Positions 32,230-43,809 of a stretch of 64,000 bases of DNA are shown in pieces (positions within the stretch are counted from its first letter, which is position 1; the number at the start of each line of letters is the position of its first letter). The position numbers were made by a program, and so were the translations under genes. The notes under the pieces are model-generated. The model saw only the letters and a list, made by a program, of their open reading frames with translations, searched no databases and was not told the origin of the DNA. Origin of the DNA: Stomoxys calcitrans (lineage: Eukaryota; Arthropoda; Insecta; Diptera; Muscidae); NCBI RefSeq assembly GCF_963082655.1, contig NC_081552.1, forward strand, positions 50,001,280 to 50,065,279, in the 5' to 3' direction.

Positions 32230-32787
32230 CAGAGATCACAGTTTATCGACCAATAATCGAAGTCAGAACTGAAGTCCTTGTGCCAAATTTCAGCCAAATC
32301 ATATGAAGACTGGGGCTTTTAAGGGCTCAAGAAGTCAAATCCGGGAATTGATTTGTATGGGGTCTATAACAGTTTATGGACCGTTTTGGAACATACTCGG
32401 CACTAATGTTCGAAGTCAGGACGGAAGCACGTTTGCCAAATTTCATCCAAATCGAAAGACAACAGAGGCTTCTAGGGGCTCAAGAATTCAAATACAGGTA
32501 TCCTGCTTGTATGGGGACTATAACACTTTATAGACCTATTCGAATCATATTAGGCGCTGGTATTGGAAATTAGAACCCAAGTCCTTGTGCGAAATTTCAA
32601 CCAAATCGGATGAAAAATAAGGTCTCTAGGGCCTCAAGACACTGAGCATCGGTTTATATCCAAATCTGAACCGATATGGTCCATTTCACATCAAAAATAT
32701 ATTAACTATATAGCGTCTCAGGCCAATATGTGGAGATGTTACAAATGATTAGTATACCCGCCCTCCTTAAGTGGTGGGTATAAAAAT
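32230..32787 (-). mobile_element. DINE-like fragment, minus orientation
   Basis: Three degraded central units (CAAATTTCAGCCAAATC, GGGGCTCAAGAA) and a reversed 5' end AGTGGTGGGTATAAAAA. The CCGT tract and 3' hairpin are absent. Confidence 0.65.
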
Positions 32788-32861
32788 ATTATTTTTATTT
32801 CTTATAAGTCCTCCCAACCCAATGTGGACTTTGGTAGTGACTTGACATTGTCAACTTGTCT

Positions 32862-33489
32862 TTTTACACCCACTACCATAGGATAGGGGTATACTAATCT
32901 AGCCATTATAGTTGTAACACCTGGAAATATTCGTCTAAGACCCCAAAAAATATATATACTCTTGATCGTCTCGACGCTCTTAGTTGACCCTAGCCATGTC
33001 CGTTCGTCCGTCCGTCTGTAGAAATCACGATAGCGGCTGAACGCGTACAGTTAGCTGCTTGAAAATTTTCATCTAGTACTTGATGTAGGTCGTTGGGGAT
33101 TGCAATTGTGCCGTATCGGTTCAGATTTGGATATAACTTCCATATAAACCGATCCCCCGATTAGACTTCTTGAGCCCCTAAAAGCCGAAATTTTTGGCCG
33201 ATTTGGCTGAAATTTTGTATGTTGTATGTTCTGTTCCGATTTCCAACGTCTGTGGCAAATACGGTCCAAAACAGTCTTCAACCTTATATGGCCCCCATGT
33301 AAACCGGTCTATCGATCATCCTTGTTCGGTTTCTAGAAGCATTAATTTTTGCTGATTTGACAGAAGTTTGGTATACAGAATAAAATGATGTCCTCCAACT
33401 AAATTTATTTTGTATAAATTTTTAGCAGAATCCATGATGGTGGGTTCCCAAGATTCGGCCCGGCCGAACTTATAACGCTTTTGCTTGTT
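32862..33489 (+). mobile_element. DINE-like element, subfamily C, complete
   Basis: 5' tip TTTTACACCCACTACCATAG/GGGGTATAC, GATCGTCTCGACGCTC, TAGCCATGTCCGTTCGTCCG, ACGATAGCGGCTGAACGCG, about two central units, and 3' end ATGATGGTGGGTTCCC, hairpin TTCGGCCCGGCCGAA, AACGCTTTTGCTTGTT. At about 630 bp it is the shortest complete subfamily in the window. Confidence 0.78.
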
Positions 33490-34295
33490 GTAGTTGTTGT
33501 TGTTGCACCTGCTGATATTGGCAACAGCAAAGTGTTGCCTTGCCCGAAGCCTTTTGTTATTCTGCTGTTGTTCATGGGATGGTGGTAGTGGCAGCAGCGA
33601 CATGGGAATGGTTGTGGTGGTGTTGAGAATGATGACGATGATGATGGTGATGGCTGTTGTGTTCAGGTTTCATGATGCTCCTACTGTTGGTCAATTTGCG
33701 TTGTTGTTGTTTTAGCTGGAGTGCAGCTTCTGTTTTCATTGGCGTTTGTATTGTGGCCCTAGCTATTGTTGTTGTTGTTGCTATTGTCATTCTCGAGTAT
33801 CCGTTTATGCATGTGAACATGTTTGTTATGAAGAGTCCTTGTGTTGCGCTTCTTTTTAAGCAGGATATGAAATTTCACATCTTTTGACCCAATTTTTTGT
33901 ACATGCATGGCAGCTCCCACCTTTTTTCTCTCTCCCTAACTCTCTCCTTCGTGCATTTTGTTCTGCTGACAAACATTTTTCAGAGTTCTTGTCCTGTCCG
34001 GTCGTCGTGCAGTTTAATATAATTGTTTCCTTTTTGTATCAGTTTATTTGGGAAAAGAAAAAAAACTTCCTTTATTTTGAGAGTGAGTTTAAAATTGACA
34101 CAGGGAGAGGAGGAGAGTGTGAGGTCTAATATTATTGTTGCAGTTTTGTTCTTTGGAAAAACTCAATTTAAATTCAATAAATATTGGGAAATTGAAATAT
34201 GTTGTCAAAAGAACAAATATAATACAATATCGTAAGGCGATTCTTTTGTAGTTACCTTTTCAAGACGATGTTATAATACTTCTAAGGGGTAAGGA
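33490..34295. other. Trinucleotide-rich DNA, no confirmed gene
   Basis: From 33485 to 33790 it is rich in GTT/GTG/GAT triplets. The minus strand of this reads as a His- and Thr-rich ORF (33572-33820, with HHHHHRHHSQHHH). Fly non-coding DNA often looks like this, and I see neither a good splice site nor a recognisable domain, so a host exon is possible but unsupported. The rest is unique DNA. Confidence 0.45.
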
Positions 34296-34560
34296 TCCGA
34301 AACAGCTATGCAGAAGGCATATGGCATATGACTGGGTTAGACCCAGAAGTCTCAATGTTAACCCAGATAAGACTGAAATAGGCCTGTTCACGACGATGAC
34401 GCAGGTGGGCCAATTTAACGCACCACGTTTTCTCAATAAGACGATTTAAATATCTGACAAGGTCCAATACTTAGGTGTGATCTTGGACAGGAAACTGAAT
34501 AAGAAGTGTCACATTCAGGAGCTTACCGATGACTGATGCTCACAGATGTTGGATGTTCAT
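34296..34560 (+). pseudogene. LINE reverse transcriptase fragment
   Basis: The plus strand encodes a broken RT thumb-side segment: SLNVNPDKTEIGLFT and, after an in-frame stop, KVQYLGVILDRKLN. This corresponds to the region after the YADD box in Jockey-superfamily LINEs (VNP.KTE..LFT...YLGVILD). It carries stops and is truncated at both ends. Confidence 0.75.
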
Positions 34561-35074
34561 ATGAGAAGGAAAGGACCGGCCGTGTCAACTTTAGATACCT
34601 ACCACCATTTGTACGATGTTTATATATACATATACGGCAGATAACACATCAATTCGACGTTTTTGAAATTCAAAAAGGCGCTGGTTTGAACCGATGTGTG
34701 AGTGCTCGTATTTTCATATTGAAATATGATTAATTTTCACTTGTTCGTTTTTCGAATTTCTCCGAAGACTTCAGGCAAACAAATTGTGATGTACCACTCA
34801 GAATTGACCGTACATAGAAAAAAATCGGTTTCGATCACGAAATTAATTGGTAATACTAATTATACCCTACACCACTACTGGGAAGGACCCACAGGATCTT
34901 GAGGATTTTGGACCACTTTAACACTAGGAGTAGATTATGAAAACGCAATTTTAATTTTTATTCAAAATTTTAAATGAAGAGGAGGAGGACGATGATGATA
35001 AGTATGAAGACATGACATCGTAGGTGTAAAGGGAGCCCATATTAAATTTATTCCTGAGGGCATTAAAATGTGAT
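34561..35074. other. Unique DNA with weak repeat traces
   Basis: No gene. It includes ATTATACCCTACACCACTAC at 34860-34880, possibly a DINE end remnant, and GAGGAGGACGATGATG simple sequence. Confidence 0.45.
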
Positions 35075-35240
35075 TGCCACATTCGCGCGGCAATCTCTGG
35101 TTTGCGCCAACGACACGAGCAGAAGGGCCGAAACGGTCTTGCCTATGGCATATGACTGGGCTAGACTCAGAGGTCTAGACTGAAATATCCCTGTCCACGA
35201 GGAAGACGAAGGTGGGTCAATTTTCGTGCGGCGCAATTTT
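35075..35240 (+). pseudogene. Second fragment of the same LINE RT family
   Basis: Words shared with 34310-34390 (GGCATATGACTGGG, AGACTCAGAGGTCT, GACGAAGGTGGGTCAATTT) show the same RT region (AYDWAR...) in a short, stop-ridden piece. Confidence 0.6.
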
Positions 35241-35269
35241 CCTCCGATCATCTTCAAGTTTAGTATAGA

Positions 35270-35860
35270 TATGTTTTTCGGCCTAGAGACATAGCCTATT
35301 GATATTGGAAAAAATCAGTTAAGATTTAGATATATCTCCAATATATATATATGTTCGTCCGATTTGAACTAATATTGCAATAACGTAGTTATTTCTTAAC
35401 CGACTCTGTCATAATTTGGCAAGGAGGGTTTTCCTTTGACTCTCAACATTACTGGTGAATTTCATTAAAATCGTTTCAGATTTAGATATAGCCCTCATAT
35501 ATATATATCGCCCGATTTTCACCTCTAGAGCCACTGCAAGCGCATTAATTGACCAATCTTGGCCACATTTTATACAACTCTTTCCTTGACGACTTCCACA
35601 ATATCTAAGAAGTTTGGTCGCAATCCTATTCTTCCGATTTTGAGAAATATTGCAATAAAGTGCTCATTTGTTAACGGATTCTCTCAAAATTTGCCAGATT
35701 GGATTTTCCTATAACTTTTGACATTACTGGTGAATTTCATAGAAATCAATTCAGAATTAGATATAGCTGCGATATAGGTATATCGCCCGATTTTCACTTC
35801 TAGAGTCACAGCAAACGCATTTATTGACTAATCTTGCAAAAATTTTGCACGGGGCCCGGG
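35270..35860 (-). mobile_element. DINE-like central-unit fragment, subfamily D
   Basis: Degraded units with CAGATTTAGATATAGCCCTC, CGCCCGATTTTCACCTCTAG and GGCCACATTTTATAC. These resemble the units of the element at 7911-8895. No termini are present. Confidence 0.5.
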
Positions 35861-35939
35861 CCCGTGGACCCACAAAACGATTTTGTCTATTAAAAAAAGT
35901 TAAATTAAATTTATACTAAGTATAAAATTTTTTTTTATA

Positions 35940-36388
35940 ATATTCTACTGACAGAACTTTGATCAGACCAGGATCAACTTAAAATTATTTTTCTGAAATG
36001 AACAATTTTTTCTAAAGATAAAATTTCAGTGTCATATTTTTAAAGACAAAACTTCATTACAATGTTTCCTAAAGACAAAATTTTAATAATTGAGCGTAAC
36101 ATTCTCTTCATCCAGGGCCGGGCCCCCATCGAAAATTTCACACAAAATTTCATTACTACTTTTCCTAAAGCAAAATTTTAAGGATTATTTTCTAAGAACT
36201 GTATTTCACTGACAAATTTCCTAAAGACTACCTTTTGCCCAGCCTATCTCAAAATTATTTTATAAAGCCAAAATTTCAATAAAAATTTTTTGTGCCTGTT
36301 CAATGCATTTTGCGACACTAAATTTTGCCTAAAAATTTTTTAAGTTTTTTTATACTTTTCCCTCCCAAATAGAAACAAACGCAGAATG
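35940..36388 (+). repeat. Dispersed AT-rich repeat E, copy 2, left part
   Basis: ACCAGGATCAACTTAAAATT, CTAAAGACAAAATTTTAAT units, CCAGGGCCGGGCCCCCATC and ATGCATTTTGCGACACTAAA in the same order as at 28646-29560. It is interrupted at 36389 by a subfamily B DINE, at a different point from copy 1. Confidence 0.6.
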
Positions 36389-38107
36389 AACAAGTAACAA
36401 GGCGTTAAGTTCGGCCGGGCCAAACTTTGGATACCCACCACCTCGGATATATATGTGAACCACCTTTCCTCAAAATCCGGTGCAAAATTCATACCTTATG
36501 CCCCATAGCAGCTATATCAATATATGTTCCGATTTTGACCAGATACTAATAAGTAAAAGTTATTGTTCAATTGTATATAACAAAATTTTGGTCTTCTTAG
36601 TAGTTATATCTAAAAATAAACCGATCTGAACTATATACCACACGGATGTCGAAAAGCATAACATAAGTCAGTGTGTCAAATTTCAGTGCAATCGGATTAA
36701 AAATGCGCCTTTTATGGGGCCAAGACTTTATATCGAGAGATCGGTTTATATGTCAGCTATATGCAAATCGTGATCGATCTAGACCAAATTGCAGAAATAT
36801 GTGGAGGGGCTTAACTTAACTCTTTGTCCTAAATTTCGGCAACATCGGACAATAAATGCGCTTTTTATGGCCCCAAAACCTAAAACCGAGGGATCGGTCT
36901 ATATGGCAGCTATATCCAAATCTGAACCGATCTGAGCCATATTGACGAACAATGTCGAAGGGCCTAAAACAACTCACTGTCCCAAATTTCAGCAAAATCG
37001 GATAATAAATGTAGTTTTTATGGGTCTATGACCCTAAATCGGAGGATCGGTCTATGTGGGAGCTATATCCAAATCTGAACCGATCTGAGCCGTATTGACG
37101 CAGGACGTCGTAGGGCCTAGGACAACTCACTGTCCCAAATTTCAGCAAAATCGGATAATAAATGTGGCTTTTATGGACCTAAGACCCTAAATTGGAGGAT
37201 CGGTCTATATGGCAGCTATATCCAAATCTGAACCGATCTGAGCCATATTGACGAACAATGTCGAAGGGCCTAACACAACTCACTGTCCCAAATTTCAGCA
37301 AAATCCGATAATAAATGTAGCTTTTATGGGTCTATGACCCTAAATCGGAGGATCGGTCTATATGGCAGCTATATCTAAATCCGAACCGATCTGAGCCGTA
37401 TTGACGGAGGACGTCGTAGGGCCTAAGACAACTCACTGTCCCAAATTTCTGCAAAATCGGATAATAAATGTGGCTTTTATGGACCTAAGACCCTAAATTG
37501 GAGGATTGGTCTATATGGCAGCTATATCCAAATCTGGACCGATCTAGGCCAAATTGTCGGAGGATGTCGAAGGGCCTAACACAACTCTCTGTCCCAAATT
37601 TCAGCAAAATCGGATAATAAATGTGGCTTTAATGGGCCTAAGACCCTAAATCTGAGGATCGGTCTATATGGCAGCTATATCCGAATTTGGACCGATCTGA
37701 GCCAAATTGTCGGTGGATGTCGAAGGGCCTAACACAACTCACTGTCCCAAATTTCAGCAAAATCGGATAATAAATGTGGTTTTTATTGGCCTAAGACCCT
37801 AAATCGGCGGATTGGTCTATAAGGGGGCTATATCAAGATATAGTCCGATATATCCCATCTTCGAACTTAACCTGCTTATGGACAAAAAAAGAATCTTTGA
37901 AAAAGTCCAGCTCAATATCTCTATTTTTGAAGACTGTAGCGTGATTTCAACAGACAGACAGACGGACGGACATGTCTAGATCGTCTTAGATTTTTACGCT
38001 GATCAAAAATATATAAACTTTATAGGGTCGGAAATGGATATTTCGATGTGTTGCAAACGGAATGACAAAATGAATATACCCCCATCCGTCGGTGGTGGAT
38101 ATAAAAA
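36389..38107 (-). mobile_element. DINE-like element, subfamily B, full length, nested in repeat E
   Basis: It starts AACAAGTAACAAGGCGTTAA, TTCGGCCGGGCCAAA, GGATACCCACCACCTCGG and ends CATCCGTCGGTGGTGGATATAAA. B-type units (GATCGGTCTATATGGCAGC, GAAATTTGGGACAG reversed) repeat through the middle, and the reversed CCGT tract is short (GACAGACAGACGGACGGACA). It has no coding capacity. Confidence 0.87.
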
Positions 38108-38645
38108 TCACAAAATGAAATTATATCTATGTACGTATATTTTTTTTCTAAAGGCAAACTTTCAATGAAATATTGTCTAAAGGCAAAATATTGCTCAGGC
38201 CTGAGCATCCTCGAATTTATTTTTTTCTAAAAGAAAGATTTCGAAAATTTCAAAAACATGTTTTTAAACGAAAACATTTTCATAAAATGTTTTCTATAGA
38301 CAATTTTCAATAAATATTTTTAAACTAATATTAACCCATAACGCTTGGCCCTCGATACCCTTGTCCAATTTGGATGAAATTTCGTATATTTATAACTTAG
38401 AGCATTTACATAGACGTAGTCAATCGTTTTTTAAACAAAAATTTTTCTAAAAATAATTGGCGAAGAAAGGTGGATAATTTTACATTCACATAAAATAGCA
38501 CCTGCGATAAGCCATATCGCCATAAATTTATTATTTTTAATATAGAAACTATCAAATGCAACAATACATTAAAATATATTCCCAAAAATTTCACTTCTAA
38601 GAATTTTGAGAAAAATTTGTTTTTGTATTTTTGAATGTAAAAAGT
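38108..38645 (+). repeat. Dispersed AT-rich repeat E, copy 2, right part
   Basis: TTCAATAAATATTTTTAAAC, GTCCAATTTGGATGAAATTT, TATAGAAACTATCAAATGCAAC and AACAATACATT match 29630-29960 in order. It ends where a Helitron begins. Confidence 0.6.
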
Positions 38646-40263
38646 TTCGACAATTAAACAGCTTTTAGTGAAATACCATGCTACGAAATTAGTATATCGC
38701 TTGAATAACAGTTTAACAATATAAGTGCCTTTATCTAAATCCCATATAATCTTTATTGGTCTATGAATATTAGTTTGGATCCATTCCGTCCTCCATTCTT
38801 AGAATACTTTATTTCAGCCCGATATTCTCATGATGTCTGGTTTAGGGTTTTCGGGGGTGAGGTGGTCACCCAGACACTTGGCCCTGAAAAAATATCAGGT
38901 CTTCTCTCAAATACCATTTATTTAAACCCCATTGTGCCATTGGTTCAAGGGAAGTTTACAGGATGATGCGTCCCCCAAACACATGGCCCCAAAATTGGTT
39001 ATCAAATTCGTTTTCGAATCTCAAATACCTTTCATTGGAGCCACAGGGTTCAACCACTTGTACGGTGGTTGCTCTGCCACCCCAATACCTTTCATTGGCA
39101 TGGTTGGTAAATATGCCTGTTTTAGGGGTGTTTTGCGAAGTGGGGTGGTCCTCCAAACACTAAGCCCTGAGTATATATCAGCAACATGCTAAATTCTCTA
39201 TTCTATTCTATATATCATTTATTTGAACCCCATATTGCGATTGGCCTCAAAATTCGATATCAAATTCGTTTTCTAATCTCAAATGCCAATCATTTAAATC
39301 CCTTATTGCAAAAGCCAGCAAATTTGTCCGGTTTGGGTTATGGACCCTAAAAACTATGAATATCGAGCTCCAATGTCTTGAAGACCCAAATTGTCTTGGT
39401 GAGGAAATACGTCCTATTTGGGGGGTTGTTATGGTGGTGGGACGTCCCCTAGACAGTTGGTGCCTAATGTTGATATCAGATTCATGGTCTACTCCGGAAT
39501 ACCTTTCATTTGCGCCCCATTTTTTCATAGTAGGCAAACATGACCGTATTGGGGGATGGACGGCCACTTAGTGACTTGGCTTTGAAAATATATATCAGTT
39601 TCATGTCCCACTCTAAAAACCTCCTATTTGAGCCTCATATTGCAATGGTCAGCAAATACTTCCTATTTGGTAGGTGTTTTGGGGACGGGGTGGCCCCAAG
39701 GACACTTTTCCCGAATATTGCTATCAGATTTGTGCTTTACTTCCGAAGACCTTTCATTTGAGCCCCATATTGCTATGGTCGTAAATTTTTACTTATATGT
39801 CCGATTTGGAGGTGTTTTGGGGGTTGGGGTGCTCCCCCTAGCACTTGGTCCGACAATTGGATATCAGATACATTGTCTTATCCTAAATACCTTTCATTTG
39901 AGTCCCATATTGTCGTGATTGGTCTAAATATATGTTTGGTAGGTTTTAGGGTGGGGCAGCCCCCCTAGGTACCCCATCCGAAATTTGGATACCAAATTTT
40001 GATTTTGAGGGTACTATATGAGAGGACACAAAATTTCGCTTAAATCGCACACCCATCTCCGAGATCTGGCGTTTCTGAAAATTAGGGTAAGGGGGAGGGT
40101 CCGCCCCCCTTCAAATATCAAAAAATGTAGTACCCTATTTTCACCACGGGGTTATTATGCACCATCTGTGATAATTTCAAGAAAATCGGTTCAGCCGTTT
40201 CTGAGTCTATAAGGAACACACAAATATACAAACAAACAAACATACAAACAAACACAAATTGAT
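38646..40263 (-). mobile_element. Non-autonomous Helitron, copy 3, 3'-truncated, fused to a DINE
   Basis: Reverse complement of copy 1 (12105-13159) over most of its length: TTTCGACAATTAAA near 38650, GTTTAACAATAT, then units with AATACCTTTCATTTGAG spaced about 118-140 bp (39501, 39619, 39749, 39889), and the 5' region (ACCATCTGTGATAATTTCAA, AACAAACACAAATTGATTTT). The 3' CTAG terminus is missing. It contains several units that copy 1 lacks. Confidence 0.7.
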
Positions 40264-41437
40264 TTTTATACCCTCCACCATAAGATGGGGGGTATATTAA
40301 TTTCGTCATTCTGATTGTAACTACTCGAAATATTCGTCTGAGTATATATATTCTTGATCGTCGTGAAATTTTGTGTCGATCTAGCCATGTCCGTCCGTCT
40401 GTCCGTCCGTCCATCTGTCTGTCGAAAGCACGCTAACTTCCGAAGGAGTAAAGCCAGCCGCTTGAAATTTTGCACAAATACTTCTTATTAGTGTAGGCCG
40501 GGTGGTGTTGTAAATGGGTCACATCGGTCCATGTTTTGATATAGCTGCCATATAAACCGATCTTGGGTCTTGACTTCTTGAGCCTCTAGAGTGCCCAATT
40601 ATTATCCGATTGGGATGAAATTTTGAACGACGTGTTTTGTTATGATACCCAACAACTGTGCCAAGTATGGTTCACATCGGTCCATAACCTGATATAGCTG
40701 CCATATAAACCGATCTTGGGTCTTGACTTCTTGAGCCTCTAGAGTGCCCAATTATTATCCGATTGGGATGAAATTTTACACGACGTGTTTTGTTATGATA
40801 CCCAACAACTGTGCCAAGTATGGTTCACATCGGTCCATGTTTTGATATAGCTGTCATATAAACCGATCTTGGGTCTTGACTTCTTGAGCCTCTAGAGTGC
40901 GCAATTCTTATCCGATTGGAATGAATTTTGGCATGTAGTATTTTGTTATGATATCCAACAACTGTGTCTAGTATGGTTCAAATCGGTTCATAACCTGATA
41001 TAGCTGTCATATAAACCGATCTGGGGACTTGACTTCTTAAGCCTCTAGAGGTCGCAATTATTATCCGATTTACCTGAAATTTTGTACAACGGATTCTCTC
41101 ATGACCATTAACATACGTGTTTATTATGGTCTGAATCGGTCTATAGGCCGATACAACTCCCATATATATCGATCTCTCTATTTTACTTCTTGAGCCCACA
41201 AAGGGCGCAATTCTTATTCGAATTGGCTGACATTTTACACAGGTCTCCAATATATAATTTAATTGTGGTCCAAACCGGACCATATCTTGATATCGCTCTA
41301 ATAGCAGAGCAAATCGTTTCTTATATCCTTTTTTTTTGCCTAAGAAAAGATGCCCGGAAAAGAACTCGACAAATGCGATCCATGGTGGAGGGTATATAAC
41401 ATTCGGCCCGGCCGAACTTAGCACGCTTTTACTTGTT
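40264..41437 (+). mobile_element. DINE-like element, subfamily A, full length
   Basis: 5' tip TTTTATACCCTCCACCATAA/GGGGGGTATA, CCGT tract at 40385-40425, A-type units (TCTTGGGTCTTGACTTCTTG), 3' GGTGGAGGGTATATAACATT, hairpin TTCGGCCCGGCCGAA and CTTTTACTTGTT. CCCCATAAAG is deleted upstream of GTATATATATTCTTGATCG. The ORFs here, for example 40978-41529 on the minus strand, are repeat shadows. Confidence 0.87.
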
Positions 41438-41620
41438 ATATATACGATTATGCAAATTAGAGGAATATACGCCAATAGTTGGATGCAAGTTTTGCCGAAC
41501 ATCTTTTCCATCAAAAACGGATTTTCCATCGATTTTAATAAAGCACGGGAAATAAATTAGCGGCATCATTTAAGCAGAACCTAGATGGCTTGTCGTAAAA
41601 AATGGTCAAACCTTATTTTT
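41438..41620. other. Short unique spacer
   Basis: No gene or repeat recognised between the DINE and the LINE fold-back. Confidence 0.6.
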
Positions 41621-41728
41621 TTGAGCCAGTGGACTTTCCTAGAATTCAGGCCCCATTTTGAGCCTACTATGTAGACGGACTGTAGGCTCGAAATGGGGCC
41701 TGAATCCGAGGACAGTCGACTGGCTCTA
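41621..41728. repeat. Fold-back at the 5' end of a truncated LINE
   Basis: Arms of about 47 bp (41621-41667 and 41682-41728) are reverse complements with a few mismatches. The inner 24 bp (ATTCAGGCCCCATTTTGAGC... at 41644-41667 against 41682-41705) differ at one base. The loop is 14 bases. The right arm is LINE coding sequence; the left arm is its inverted copy. Confidence 0.85.
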
Positions 41729-43085
41729 CAGGAGCGTGATTAGACCAATACTTACTTAAGCCTCAGTAGTTTGGAGGACTGCTATGGAGAAAAAGTGCAA
41801 CATAAGGACCGTACAACAGGTTCAGAGAACATGTTGTCTTGGCATAGGCGGAGCGATGAGGATCACATCCACAGAGGCACTGGAGACTATTCTAGATATC
41901 CGACCCATTGACATACAGATTAAGTGTGAGGCAGCCACTGCGGCTATGAGACTTAAGACAATGGGAGAATGGATTGAGGATGGGAGCAGCTTATACCATC
42001 GCGGTATAATCGAGGCGACGATAGGAAACATGGAAGGAAAGGAAGAGGTTTCCGATCGGTTACCTGGGATGAACCTTGAAGTCGAGTGCGAGGCACTGCT
42101 ACCATCGGTACAGTGGTGGATTGACGGAACCCTAGTATTGACCTCTGGAAAATCATGTTACACGGATAGATCAAAGCTAGAGGACAGAGTGGGCCTGGGG
42201 GTTTACATTGAGAACCCAGGGACTGAGATCTGTTTTAGACTGCTCGACCATAATACGATCCTGCATGCGGAGATCCGGGTGATCATGGAATGCATGAAGT
42301 GGTGTGGTGCTAACGCGAGGACGTCGAGTGTAAACATCTTTACCGACAGTAAAATTGCCATATGGGTAATAATAACTAGGACGGCAAAATCACGAACACG
42401 TCTTGCAGTGTAAGAAGGAGATTAACGCCTTCTCTCAGTATGGGAAAATCATCATCGTTTGGGTGCCGTGCCATAACGGAGTAAGGGGGAATGAAAGGTC
42501 AGACGATTTGGAGGTGAAGGCCAGAGGACTGTCGTCAATAAACTTGGTTAACCCGAAGCCTTTCGGGTCGACGCAGTCCGAGTTAAAGGAGTGAGCGACG
42601 AATGCGCATGCAACATTGTGGAACGGTCGGTAAGACGGCGATAATCCTATGGGGGGATCCAGATCGTGAGAAGACGAAGCTATTACTGAATGGAAGCAAG
42701 AAGGAGGACAGTATAGCTATTGGTATCATAACAGGACACATAGGACTATGAGCTCACATATGTAAAATCGGTGCGGCAAGTGATAGCATGTGTAGGGCAT
42801 GCGGGGAAGATGATGAGACGTTGGAGCATTTCCTTTGTCATTGCCCGGCTTTCGCGTTAAACAGATACCGGTACTTAGGTGGAGACACAATATCAGACAT
42901 GAACCAACTTAGGGGAGTGCTATTGAAAACAATTAGGGATTTTATAAGTAGCACGGAATACCTAACTTAAAATTTTCTTTTTAGTGGTTCCTTTATACAT
43001 CTTAGAACGCACAACAAGCCGATTACTGGCTTAGGTGTATGTCCATAGTGTCATGGGCGGATTAATATCTGCACCCTCTTTTCAA
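41682..43085 (+). pseudogene. 5'-truncated RNase-H LINE (Jockey superfamily), decayed ORF2 3' end
   Basis: It starts in the RT C-terminal region (KKCNIRTVQQVQRTCCLGI, EALETILDIRPIDIQIKCEA). The RNase H domain follows with the acidic positions kept (YTDRSK, HAEIRVIMECMKW, FTDSKIAIW). A frameshift near 42410 then leads to VWVPCHNGVRGNERSD and further stops. It ends with a Cys/His tail, CRACGEDDETLEHFLCHCPAF, at 42788-42850 and a short 3' UTR. It is inactive. An internally deleted sister lies at 53690-55025. Confidence 0.85.
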
Positions 43086-43269
43086 CCAAACTCAACCTAT
43101 TTTTTGTGAAATGTTAAACATTTATTAACTAATTTTTTCAATTTGTTTGCATAAAATTTTATGGAAATAAAAGTCATTTAAAATCAATTGACCAAACAAT
43201 AACCTGATCAAATCATAAAACTATTTTGAGAACTAATTAAAATGAGCGCAAAAAAATCAGTTTCATCAA
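43086..43269. other. AT-rich spacer, no gene seen
   Basis: Short AT-rich DNA between a LINE 3' end and repeat F. Confidence 0.6.
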
Positions 43270-43592
43270 AATACTGAAGCTGATTCGCCAAGACTATCAC
43301 TACAAAATTAAAATATTCGCAAAGACAACGACATTTTGAAGGCTTTGAAAGATTGCAATCGGCTTATAAATAGTGTGTTGGCAAGCAGTACAAAGTTTAG
43401 CTCTGACCTAAACCAAATGTCACCGCATATGGGCCAGTTCCTGTACCCAGTAGCGACTAAATTTTCAAAAAAAGTTTGAGGTACCTTTACCAAATTCCCA
43501 GTAACAGAAGAATTTTGCCAATTTTTGATTTTGCAAAAATGTGGGGTGGGCCCCTCCCCAAAATAAAATCCTAGATACGTCCTTGGTGTATG
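43270..43592 (-). mobile_element. Unclassified dispersed repeat F, copy 2
   Basis: Reverse complement of 8267-8595 in order: the gap-prone middle (CTATCACTACAAAATTAA), AGTTTGAGGTACCTTTACCA, CAGTAACAGAAGAATTTTGC, CCCCAAAATAAAATCCTAG and ATACGTCC. Both copies lack coding capacity. Confidence 0.6.
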
Positions 43593-43809
43593 GTATTATA
43601 CAGCCAGAAACCGCCTTTTCTTACTGGTTTTTTAATTGAAACGACTTTAATCACGAAAATGATTATATCAATTACTGTTTGTAAAAAAGAAAATGAAAAA
43701 ATTTTCAATTAAAAATTTTTTTTTTCATTCAACTAAAACAACAACAAAAACCCGCCACCATGGATAAATTAACCATCCAGTTTTATAACAACTCCTCTGC
43801 CACAAGACA
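43593..43809. other. AT-rich spacer with TTAATTGAAA-type repeats
   Basis: No gene. It contains TTTTCAATTAAAAATTTTT, related to the AT repeat at 44690-44935. Confidence 0.5.

Noticed and set aside
33572..33820. His-rich minus-strand ORF as a host transcription factor exon
   Set aside because: Triplet-rich DNA alone explains it; there is no domain, no clear splice sites and no supporting neighbour.
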